From assembly GCA_027071965.1 (NCBI GenBank), contig JALSYJ010000041.1, positions 1 through 5,271 of the forward strand: a stretch of DNA of 5,271 nt, in the 5' to 3' direction. Under the pieces are notes generated by a model that ran no database searches, was not told the DNA's origin, and was given only the letters and a program-made list of their open reading frames with translations. Made by a program: the position numbers and the translations under genes. Below, one piece after another: positions 1 to 5,271 of this stretch; the stretch's first letter is position 1; each line of letters starts with the position of its first letter. This DNA is from Robiginitomaculum sp. GTDB lineage: Bacteria > Pseudomonadota > Alphaproteobacteria > Caulobacterales > Maricaulaceae.

Positions 1-1
1 T

Positions 2-817
2 GACAATGCCAATGTGGGAATGATTTCCGGTGTCAATACGGTGTTTCTATCGATCGGCACCGCGCCGGTTCCTGATATTCTGTCGATTGTGGCAACCCCG
101 GATGGCAATGGCATTGTCACCATGCCTGCAGGAAGCATCAGCTTTTTAACCGCTTCCGCCACCAATATCGGCGCAGGTGACGCGCCCGGCTCTTCCGATG
201 TTGCGGTGACCGTTTCTGTGGATACAGGAAATGCCAGCCTGCCGGTATTGGCGCAATTATGTGAAACCGATGCTTTGGGTGCCTGCATCACAACCCTTGG
301 AACTGGCGATGTCAGTACCACTATTGGTTCCGGCCCTTCGTTCTTTGCTGTGTTCATTACCGACCAGTCGGGCAGTGGCATTCCGCTGGATCCAGCTAAT
401 TCCAGAGTGTATCTGCGCTTTACCGATAGCGGCGGGACAGTGCGTTCGGTGACCAGTGCTGCCTTAACAGCACCTGCACCAACCGCGCCGGAGGCACCGG
501 TTGCCAGTAATTCCCTGCCAGAGGGCAGATGGGCGGTAACAGTGCGCAAAAACACCAATGGCTGGATAGAGCAGCAACCGGCTCATTTACTGGTGCAAAG
601 TGATGGTTCGGCACAATTACAGCTAGTTGGTGGCGGTGTTTTGGAAATGATGCTTAACCCCGGTGTTCAAGGCGGCTTTACCGGCATTGATCAGGCCGGG
701 GTTATTGCTGGTCAGTATATCCCTGATTATTCCATAGCCTTGGTCGGTCTGCGTGAAGATCATAAGCTGGAAATATGGGGTGTGCGGGACATTGGCGAAA
801 TACCGTCGCTGGAATAG
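2..817 (+). CDS. C-terminal part of a probable exported Ig-like domain protein (5' end outside window)
   Basis: The reading frame is open from the left edge (codons begin at position 2), so this is the last 271 residues of a longer protein. The GTG at 14 is an internal valine with no ribosome binding site. Counting from the first visible codon, residues about 20-155 form a beta-rich, Ser/Thr/Gly/Ala-rich segment. Two cysteines (C87 and C95, in the context LCETDALGAC) probably form a short disulfide loop. A later stretch reads FFAVFITDQ...IPLDPANSRVYLRF. This pattern resembles Ig-like domains of large exported proteins in marine Gram-negative bacteria, a resemblance recalled rather than searched. 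A Pro/Ala linker (about 155-172) leads to a C-terminal module of about 98 residues, from EGRWAV to the end, with alternating hydrophobic beta strands and no recognised motif. There is no sorting signal or membrane anchor at the C terminus. A surface or periplasmic structural role is inference. The gene ends 118 bases before the next one, with no clear terminator. Confidence 0.75.
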   Translation, partial: DNANVGMISGVNTVFLSIGTAPVPDILSIVATPDGNGIVTMPAGSISFLTASATNIGAGDAPGSSDVAVTVSVDTGNASLPVLAQLCETDALGACITTLGTGDVSTTIGSGPSFFAVFITDQSGSGIPLDPANSRVYLRFTDSGGTVRSVTSAALTAPAPTAPEAPVASNSLPEGRWAVTVRKNTNGWIEQQPAHLLVQSDGSAQLQLVGGGVLEMMLNPGVQGGFTGIDQAGVIAGQYIPDYSIALVGLREDHKLEIWGVRDIGEIPSLE

Positions 818-935
818 GCCTTAAAACTGCAAGGATATCGTTTCTGGGTTTTATCTGCGCGGGCCGATTTTATGGCGGATCATGTATCTGCAGGCTGAGC
901 CTCGGATTTTGCAGGTAATACAAGGGGGTGCTGTT
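818..935. other. Short intergenic gap upstream of the M19-like hydrolase gene
   Basis: This 118-base gap holds a short palindrome, AGGCTGAGCCT (892-902), and flanking CTGCA (888-892) and TGCAG (910-914) arms. None is followed by a T-run, so no intrinsic terminator for the upstream gene is evident. I see no convincing -35/-10 pair. The hydrolase could be transcribed from a weak promoter here or by read-through. Confidence 0.4.
922..928 (+). promoter_or_regulatory. Ribosome binding site deciding the start at 936
   Basis: The purine run AAGGGGG lies seven bases before the ATG at 936. The longer in-frame option, ATG at 882, has only a GGCGGA three bases upstream. It would also put 18 unremarkable residues in front of what is otherwise a well-formed signal peptide. 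The ATG at 936 is therefore preferred. Confidence 0.75.
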
Positions 936-3248
936 ATGAATCTGTATCCTAGAGTTTTAATGGCAATGTCAGTAATAATTATTCTGACTTTGGGGACAAA
1001 TGTTCTGGCGCAAAATTCGCAGCCTGCCAGAGATGCAACTGCCCGGAATTCAAAAATTACCACTATAACCAATAATGATATCAGGCGGATGCATTTAATT
1101 GGACGTAGCGTTTCGGCCGGAAACAAGGGACAGCAAATAAATAGTGTTACAAGAAAAGATCTTGCAAGAATTCGTTATATCATAAATATGCCGCAAAGAG
1201 ATTTTGCCAAATTACTAGCCCGTACAAACATAAAACCAGTCAACAAATCGCGATTGCGCCAGATACGGCAAATACCAAAATCAGAAATTCGCAAAATTTC
1301 TAAACTCTATCGGCTTACTGGAGGAACCGAAGATACGCCGGATTACAGTCAGGTCGAGGCAATAGTAACCGAAGCCATTCCTGTTCCAGATATCAATAGT
1401 AGGCACTCTGGTTCACCTGTTACCGGTTATGTGTTGACCCATGAGCACCCAATGGCGGCAATGGCTTTTGGTGGCAATTATGCCTTTACTGGAGCCTCTG
1501 GTAATTTTGCCAATGGCATTATGACCAATGGTTATACCGCCAGTTGCAGCGGTTGTCAGGTTGGCCAGGTCTGTGATCATGGTGAGGTAAAGGGCAATTT
1601 TGTTGCAGCTTTAGGGGCCTTGGGGAGTGATATGGGGGATCATTCTTCCACAATGGGACCGCGTCAGGACAGCTTTTCCCATATGCGTTACAGTACCCAA
1701 TGGACCAAGGAGGCTTATGCACCACCGCAAAGCAGGTTTCGTGATACCAGAATGCGGATCATGGTGGCATTTGCTGTCGATAATGAGCCAATGTGCGAGA
1801 CATTGTATTATGAAAATCTGGGAGGAGGAGGCCCAGGTGGAAATGGTTATGCCTGCACCCCTGGTGACAGTATCAGGTCTTTGGAGCGGCAAATTCAGGC
1901 AACCAAAGACTGGGCGGCGGCCAATAGTGACTGGATGCAAATTGCCTATAGCGCTGCTCAGGCACGACGCATTGCCAATATGAACAAGCTGGTGATTATT
2001 TTGGGGGTTGAGTCTGATTATACATTTGGTGCTGAAAACAAGACATTTGATCCGGTTAACAGGTTAAATCGTTTATATAACAAAGGGGTGCGTACATTTT
2101 ACCTGGCGCATAAAGTAAACAGCCGGTTGAGTGGTGCTGATATTTATGCTCCCAAAGGAACATCAGCCGGCAAGGCAATCCGTGCTACTCAGGCCATTTC
2201 CGGGTGTTTTTATTACGATGACAATGTCGGAACTTTTCCGCTAAATCGGGTATTATCAGGTGCTGAAAGACTGACAACAAGTTCTTATCGGCATTATTAC
2301 TGTGACAATGATGATCGATGCGGCGAAAATAATATTCGCGGTTTTGGTGTTACCAATAGCTGCAACGCCAAAATGAGCGAAATCTCGGAAATCAACATGA
2401 TGAACTATGTTGTTACCAAGGGAGCTGATGAATTCAACGGATTTGCTATTTATCCAAGTCCACCGGGGTTTTCTGATCCAGGCGGCACCAGTGGCGGTGA
2501 CAAGGATGATCATTATAACATAGAGCGGAATAATCTGGGCCTGTCCACAGATGGCGAGCGGGTTGTACGGGCTGCAATGCGCAAAGGCATGATTATGAAT
2601 ATAGATCATGTATCCAGCGAAGCGCGCATTGATATGCGAGCAATTTCTGCGGAATTTAAGGGTTATCCATTAAACGCTTTTCACAATAGGCCCAATGCCA
2701 TGCTTGTTGGTAGATCCAGCATGACACAGGCGTCTAAGGATACGCCCTATCCAAATGAATATGATTTTGATGACAGTGAGCTTCGTTTTATCAAGAATAC
2801 AGGTGGTTTTTTTGGGGCAATTCTTGGGCCAATCAATGCAAAAGAAGGCGTGGTGGATAGCGGTGTTCTCTCAGATTGTCCAAGAACATCAACCGAGAAC
2901 GCCAAAATGCTGGCTTATTTGCTGGATAAGGGTTTAAGCGTAGGATATTCGCTGGACTTTGCTACGATTACCAAGGGGTTTAATTCGCGCAGCTTTGAGG
3001 GCTGTGGCTTGTCAGCGGGTCCAGACATTATGGAAAAGTTTGGCAGCCATGAAACCAATGGGCTACAGCACATTGGGATGATGAAGAAGTTTCATAAAGA
3101 GCTGGAAACTGTTGGTATGAAACAGGAGTATTTGGACAAGTTGCGCAATGACGGAGCTGAGCAGTTTTTGCAAATGTGGGAACGCTCAGAAACCAAAGCA
3201 AAGACTATGACCTCTACGACTATAATTCCGACCACAATAGAAAATTAA
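936..3248 (+). CDS. Secreted divergent M19 (membrane dipeptidase)-like metal-dependent hydrolase
   Basis: This is a complete 770-residue protein. Residues 1-25 are a signal peptide: R6, a hydrophobic core (VLMAMSVIIILTLG), and a probable cleavage after VLA. It has no lipobox cysteine. Residues about 38-128 are basic and contain degenerate repeats of the type I-x-x-[VI]-[TN]-x-x-[DR]-[IL]. From about 160 on, the protein resembles the TIM-barrel amidohydrolase superfamily, closest to peptidase family M19. Candidate metal ligands appear in the expected order: H169/H171 (THEHPM), E359 (GVESDYTFG), H558 (NIDHVSSEA), H583 (AFHNRP) and D674 (GYSLDFAT). The final segment DGAEQFLQMWE recalls the C-terminal helix of M19 enzymes. 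Typical M19 proteins are around 350-450 residues; this one is enlarged by the N-terminal region and by Cys- and Gly-rich insertions (C204-x2-C207-x5-C213-x-H215; G296-G304). It has eleven cysteines in all, consistent with disulfides outside the cytoplasm. The first motif is HxH, whereas classical M19 dipeptidases have HxD, so the substrate may not be a dipeptide. Family membership is fairly secure; the reaction is unknown. Parts of the gene are AT-richer than both neighbours. Confidence 0.85.
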   Translation: MNLYPRVLMAMSVIIILTLGTNVLAQNSQPARDATARNSKITTITNNDIRRMHLIGRSVSAGNKGQQINSVTRKDLARIRYIINMPQRDFAKLLARTNIKPVNKSRLRQIRQIPKSEIRKISKLYRLTGGTEDTPDYSQVEAIVTEAIPVPDINSRHSGSPVTGYVLTHEHPMAAMAFGGNYAFTGASGNFANGIMTNGYTASCSGCQVGQVCDHGEVKGNFVAALGALGSDMGDHSSTMGPRQDSFSHMRYSTQWTKEAYAPPQSRFRDTRMRIMVAFAVDNEPMCETLYYENLGGGGPGGNGYACTPGDSIRSLERQIQATKDWAAANSDWMQIAYSAAQARRIANMNKLVIILGVESDYTFGAENKTFDPVNRLNRLYNKGVRTFYLAHKVNSRLSGADIYAPKGTSAGKAIRATQAISGCFYYDDNVGTFPLNRVLSGAERLTTSSYRHYYCDNDDRCGENNIRGFGVTNSCNAKMSEISEINMMNYVVTKGADEFNGFAIYPSPPGFSDPGGTSGGDKDDHYNIERNNLGLSTDGERVVRAAMRKGMIMNIDHVSSEARIDMRAISAEFKGYPLNAFHNRPNAMLVGRSSMTQASKDTPYPNEYDFDDSELRFIKNTGGFFGAILGPINAKEGVVDSGVLSDCPRTSTENAKMLAYLLDKGLSVGYSLDFATITKGFNSRSFEGCGLSAGPDIMEKFGSHETNGLQHIGMMKKFHKELETVGMKQEYLDKLRNDGAEQFLQMWERSETKAKTMTSTTIIPTTIEN

Positions 3249-3263
3249 CCCGCCCTCACGGGT
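3248..3263 (+). terminator. Weak hairpin overlapping the hydrolase stop codon
   Basis: ACCCG (3248-3252) pairs with CGGGT (3259-3263) around a six-base loop, starting at the last base of the TAA stop. The following sequence, CGTACATTTGTG, has no real T-run. It is at best a weak terminator or an mRNA 3'-end stabilising hairpin. Confidence 0.3.
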
Positions 3264-3272
3264 CGTACATTT

Positions 3273-3400
3273 GTGTCATATCGCTTCGCTACTTGAGGGA
3301 GTCTTTTAATGTCCTACCGCTTCGCTACTTGAGGACTCTTTTAATGTCCTACCGCTTCGCTACTTGAGGACGGGTATCTGTCCTATCGCTTCGCTACTTT
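3273..3400. repeat. Tandem array of about 35-bp palindrome-bearing repeats, four copies
   Basis: The core CGCTTCGCTACTT starts at 3282, 3318, 3353 and 3387, giving spacings of 36, 35 and 34. Positions 3302-3336 and 3337-3371 are two perfect abutting 35-base copies; the outer two copies are degenerate. Each perfect copy contains GTCCT and AGGAC arms separated by 16 bases (3311-3315 with 3332-3336; 3346-3350 with 3367-3371). Arms of neighbouring copies can also pair across a nine-base loop (AGGAC, TCTTTTAAT, GTCCT). The array can therefore fold in two registers. It begins about 25 bases after the hydrolase stop codon. It could be an expanding REP-like element, a transcript 3'-end structure or a protein-binding array; I do not recognise the family. 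Confidence 0.85.
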
Positions 3401-3640
3401 AGTGACGCATCTCAGACCCATCACGTTCGTCACTCCGGCCTTCGCGTAAGTTACGGTCAGTGATAAGGGTCATTTGTCAGGGTCACTTATAGGGTCATCG
3501 CAATTTTTCGCTGTCCCTTGGGTGATACTTGGGCCACCCTGCAATCATACCCAAACAGCACTTGTTGGTAATAAAACAACCCTTAAATGACCCTAAGAAG
3601 TACTGACTGACCCTTGGACTGCGGGGATAAGTGTAAAAGG
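3401..3640. repeat. Cluster of nested inverted repeats with opposing AGGGTCA / TGACCCT motifs
   Basis: AGTGACG (3401-3407) is complementary to CGTCACT (3428-3434). GACCCATCAC (3415-3424) pairs with GTGAT-AA-GGGTC (3460-3471), enclosing the perfect palindrome CGTAA-G-TTACG (3445-3455). AGGGTCA occurs at 3466, 3479 and 3491. Its complement TGACCCT occurs at 3588 and 3608. CTTATAGGGTCA (3486-3497) pairs with TGACCCTAAG (3588-3597) with a two-base bulge. TTGGGTGAT (3518-3526) pairs with ATCATACCCAA (3544-3554), also with a two-base bulge. Together these could fold as one branched structure or serve as a repeated operator. No known RNA family is recognised. Confidence 0.55.
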
Positions 3641-3656
3641 CGCCCGCCAATCCCAA

Positions 3657-3678
3657 AACCTGTTATAATTAAAAGGTT
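3657..3678. repeat. AT-rich inverted repeat surrounding the candidate guaB -10 element
   Basis: AACCT (3657-3661) is complementary to AGGTT (3674-3678), with the TGTTATAAT promoter element inside the loop. Symmetry centred on a -10 element could be a repressor site or could be chance. Confidence 0.35.
3661..3669 (+). promoter_or_regulatory. Extended -10 promoter candidate for guaB
   Basis: TGTTATAAT matches the extended -10 form TGnTATAAT exactly. No -35 match lies 16-18 bases upstream (the region is GC-rich, CGCCCG), which extended -10 promoters tolerate. Transcription would start near 3676 and give a leader of about 300 bases before guaB. Confidence 0.5.
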
Positions 3679-3679
3679 A

Positions 3680-3692
3680 GGGGCAAAGCCCC
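3680..3692. other. GC-rich hairpin at the start of the guaB leader
   Basis: GGGGC (3680-3684) and GCCCC (3688-3692) form a perfect stem around AAA. On the + strand no T-run follows, so it is not a terminator for that strand. It would sit at the 5' end of a transcript from the 3661-3669 promoter, where it could protect the RNA. On the - strand it is followed by a moderately T-rich stretch and could be a weak terminator, though no - strand gene is seen. Confidence 0.45.
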
Positions 3693-3702
3693 CGACAAAT
3701 AC

Positions 3703-3713
3703 GCTCTTTGACA
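3703..3713 (+). promoter_or_regulatory. boxA-like antitermination sequence in the guaB leader
   Basis: GCTCTTTGACA closely matches the boxA consensus (GCTCTTTAACA) known from rRNA operon leaders, where NusB/NusE (S10) bind the RNA. It lies about 30 bases after the predicted transcription start. Part of it, CTTTGA (3706-3711), can pair with TCAAAG (3728-3733). The match is short, so chance or a stray -35 (TTGACA at 3708-3713) are alternatives. Confidence 0.35.
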
Positions 3714-3857
3714 GGTAAATATTTTTCTCAAAGCCAATAAAACAAAAGGGTTTTGCGCACTTGCCTGCTGTTAAATAAACCGGCAGTCTAATAACTCCGC
3801 CCGCGCCTGCCTTCGGCCCTTATCCTGCGGGAAAACAGAATAAGCGTTTTTCCAAAG

Positions 3858-3890
3858 CTCAAGTTTTGTGTTTTAACTTTGAGTGTTTTT
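3858..3890 (+). terminator. Weak hairpin plus T-tract (possible attenuator) upstream of guaB
   Basis: CTCAAG (3858-3863) pairs with CTTTGAG (3877-3883), with one bulged T, and is followed by TG and five T (3886-3890). The stem is AT-rich and short, so termination would be inefficient. It lies 90 bases before guaB, inside its probable leader. The 3' arm could also pair with CTCAAAG at 3727-3733, next to the boxA-like site, which would allow two exclusive folds. This is speculative. Confidence 0.25.
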
Positions 3891-3968
3891 CTGATCTGTG
3901 ATGATAACTTTTACCATCTGGCCCCTTTCCCTTGTGGCTGCTTTACGATACACCGCACCCGCAAGAGA

Positions 3969-3973
3969 AAGGA
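3969..3973 (+). promoter_or_regulatory. Ribosome binding site of guaB
   Basis: AAGGA lies seven bases before the ATG at 3981. It fixes this start over the out-of-frame ATG at 3973. Confidence 0.75.
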
Positions 3974-3980
3974 TGATCGG

Positions 3981-5271
3981 ATGAAGATTCGTGAAGGCAT
4001 AACGTTTGACGACGTTCTCTTGCAGCCCGCAGCTTCGCAGGTGCTGCCGGGAGATGCAAAAATAGCAACAAGGCTAACCCACAATATACGCTTAAATGCG
4101 CCATTATTGTCCGCAGCCATGGATACAGTGACCGAGGCAAGACTGGCCATCGCCATGGCCCAGACCGGCGGTATCGGTATTATCCACCGTAATTTAAGCA
4201 TTGAGGAGCAGGCCGAGGAAGTTCGCAAGGTTAAACGCTATGAAAGCGGCATGGTGATCAATCCGGTAACCATTCACCCCGGTGCCACTTTGGGCGAATT
4301 AAAGGCATTGACCGAGCGCTACTCGATTTCGGGAATTCCGGTGATTGACCCGGACAGTCAAAAACTGGTGGGCATTATTACCAATCGGGATGTGCGCTTT
4401 GCCGAGGACATGAACGAGACTGTGGCCAATTTGATGACCCGTGAACTGGTGACAGTGGGCGAAGGCGCCAGTCCGCAACAGGCCAAGGCTTTATTGCACA
4501 AGCACCGGATTGAACGCCTGTTGGTAGTCGATGACAAGGGGCATTGCACCGGATTGATAACGGTAAAGGATTTTGAAAAATCTCATGCCTATCCGGATGC
4601 AGCAAAAGACAGCCATGGCCGGTTGCTGGTTGGTGCTGCGAGCACGGTGGGCGATGCCGGCTTTGAGCGCGCCATGGCGCTTATTGAGGCCGGGGCCGAT
4701 GCAATAATCATTGATACTGCCCACGGTGCAAGTCAGGCAGTGCCGGATCAGGTAGCGCGCTTGCGCCGTGAAACCGGCAAGGCACAGATCATTGCGGGGA
4801 ATGTAGCGACCTATGATGCCACGCGCGCGTTAATTGATGCCGGGGCTGATGCGGTCAAGGTTGGTATTGGGCCGGGCTCTATTTGCACCACAAGGATTGT
4901 AGCCGGGGTCGGAGTACCGCAATTAACTGCCATAATCGATGCGGTTCGCGCAGCAAGGGACAGTAAAACCCCGATAATTGCTGATGGCGGGATCAAATAT
5001 TCCGGAGACATGGCAAAAGCACTGGCTGCCGGGGCTTCTACGGTGATGATCGGCTCCATGCTGGCAGGTACCGAAGAAACCCCAGGCGAGGTGTTCCTGT
5101 ACAAGGGGCGCTCCTATAAGGCCTATCGGGGCATGGGCTCGGTGGGGGCGATGGCTCAAGGCTCGGCAGATCGCTATTTTCAGAAGGAAGTAAGCGATTC
5201 CATGAAGCTGGTGCCCGAAGGAATTGAAGGCCAGACCCCGTTCAAAGGCCCGGTAGCACCAATTCTGCATC
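3981..5271 (+). CDS. guaB: IMP dehydrogenase, 3' end beyond the window
   Basis: This enzyme oxidises IMP to XMP with NAD+, the committed step of guanine nucleotide synthesis in the cytoplasm, usually as a tetramer. The frame is open from ATG 3981 to the right edge, giving 430 residues of the usual roughly 487; about 55-60 C-terminal residues are missing. The start MKIREGITFDDVLLQP is typical of the family. A TIM-barrel catalytic domain is interrupted by a pair of CBS domains (about residues 91-141 and 151-200) that commonly bind adenine or guanine nucleotides. Key elements are intact: D245 in IIIDTAHG (NAD site), GNVAT, the potassium and catalytic loop GIGPGSICTTR with nucleophile C302, the IMP phosphate motif DGGI (D335), and the mobile flap RGMGSVGAM ending in the Arg-Tyr pair R398-Y399. 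Numbering runs three behind the E. coli enzyme. The gene has its own long leader and is probably not co-transcribed with the hydrolase. The reverse-strand frames across it are shadows. Confidence 0.97.
   Translation, partial: MKIREGITFDDVLLQPAASQVLPGDAKIATRLTHNIRLNAPLLSAAMDTVTEARLAIAMAQTGGIGIIHRNLSIEEQAEEVRKVKRYESGMVINPVTIHPGATLGELKALTERYSISGIPVIDPDSQKLVGIITNRDVRFAEDMNETVANLMTRELVTVGEGASPQQAKALLHKHRIERLLVVDDKGHCTGLITVKDFEKSHAYPDAAKDSHGRLLVGAASTVGDAGFERAMALIEAGADAIIIDTAHGASQAVPDQVARLRRETGKAQIIAGNVATYDATRALIDAGADAVKVGIGPGSICTTRIVAGVGVPQLTAIIDAVRAARDSKTPIIADGGIKYSGDMAKALAAGASTVMIGSMLAGTEETPGEVFLYKGRSYKAYRGMGSVGAMAQGSADRYFQKEVSDSMKLVPEGIEGQTPFKGPVAPILH

Larger units (their letters stand above)
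3249..3980. other. 732-base structured non-coding region between the hydrolase and guaB
   Basis: No reading frame here has a ribosome binding site or protein-like composition. A 63-codon frame crossing 3176-3367 arises only from the repeats. The region holds a tandem array of hairpin repeats (about 3273-3400), a block of nested inverted repeats (3401-3640), and an apparent guaB promoter and leader (from about 3661). I recognise no tRNA, known riboswitch or CRISPR. Small hairpins also occur at 3765-3786 (CTGCTG against CGGCAG, one G-T wobble) and at 3800-3831 (CCCGC against GCGGG). Confidence 0.6.

Noticed and set aside
882..935. Longer start for the hydrolase at ATG 882
   Set aside because: It lacks a properly spaced ribosome binding site and would bury the signal peptide behind 18 extra residues; ATG 936 has AAGGGGG at good spacing.
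1519..2609. Reverse-strand and alternative-frame open frames inside the hydrolase gene
   Set aside because: The + frame carries a signal peptide and ordered metal motifs; the others are short and unlike proteins.
3176..3367. A 63-codon + strand frame across the hydrolase end and the repeat array
   Set aside because: It begins inside the hydrolase coding sequence in another frame, has no ribosome binding site, and its LRYLR repeats merely translate the DNA repeats.
3273..3400. CRISPR array
   Set aside because: The repeats abut directly with no unique spacers, and no cas genes are present.
3680..3692. Rho-independent terminator on the + strand
   Set aside because: The stem is good, but it is followed by CGACAAATAC with no T-run.
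3708..3713. TTGACA as a -35 promoter element
   Set aside because: No TATAAT-like hexamer lies 16-18 bases downstream (AAGCCA and similar instead); the match is better read as part of a boxA-like sequence.
3661..3980. Purine riboswitch ahead of guaB
   Set aside because: I could not find the conserved three-way-junction core of the guanine riboswitch in the leader.
3911..5270. Several reverse-strand open frames over guaB
   Set aside because: They lie opposite a strongly conserved, motif-complete IMP dehydrogenase and have no recognisable protein features, so they are coding-strand shadows.

Overview
The window looks like a piece of a Gram-negative chromosome, most likely from an alphaproteobacterium of moderate GC content. 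That placement is inferred from the style of the IMP dehydrogenase sequence and from the two exported or surface-type proteins. I cannot name a genus.

There are three genes, all on the + strand. Positions 2-817 are the 3' end of a gene for a probable exported protein, with an Ig-like, disulfide-containing domain and a small C-terminal beta-rich domain. Positions 936-3248 encode a complete 770-residue secreted protein. It has a signal peptide, a basic and degenerately repetitive N-terminal region, and a divergent metal-dependent hydrolase domain resembling the M19 (membrane dipeptidase) branch of the amidohydrolase superfamily. From 3981 to the window edge runs guaB (IMP dehydrogenase), open at its 3' end, with about 430 of roughly 487 residues present.

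Between the hydrolase and guaB lie about 730 bases with no convincing gene but much symmetry. First comes a roughly 35-bp tandem array (about 3273-3400), with two perfect abutting copies that contain palindromic arms. Next is a region rich in inverted repeats (3401-3640) with several AGGGTCA/TGACCCT copies in opposing orientation. Last is an apparent guaB leader (from about 3661) with an extended -10 promoter, a GC hairpin, a boxA-like sequence and a weak T-tract hairpin close to the gene.

The three genes show no sign of forming one pathway. guaB is a housekeeping gene of guanine nucleotide synthesis with its own probable promoter. The hydrolase gene is visibly more AT-rich than its neighbours in places and, with the repeat array behind it, may be an accessory insertion. 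The least ordinary parts of the window are the variant metal motif and N-terminal repeats of the hydrolase, and the structured intergenic block.
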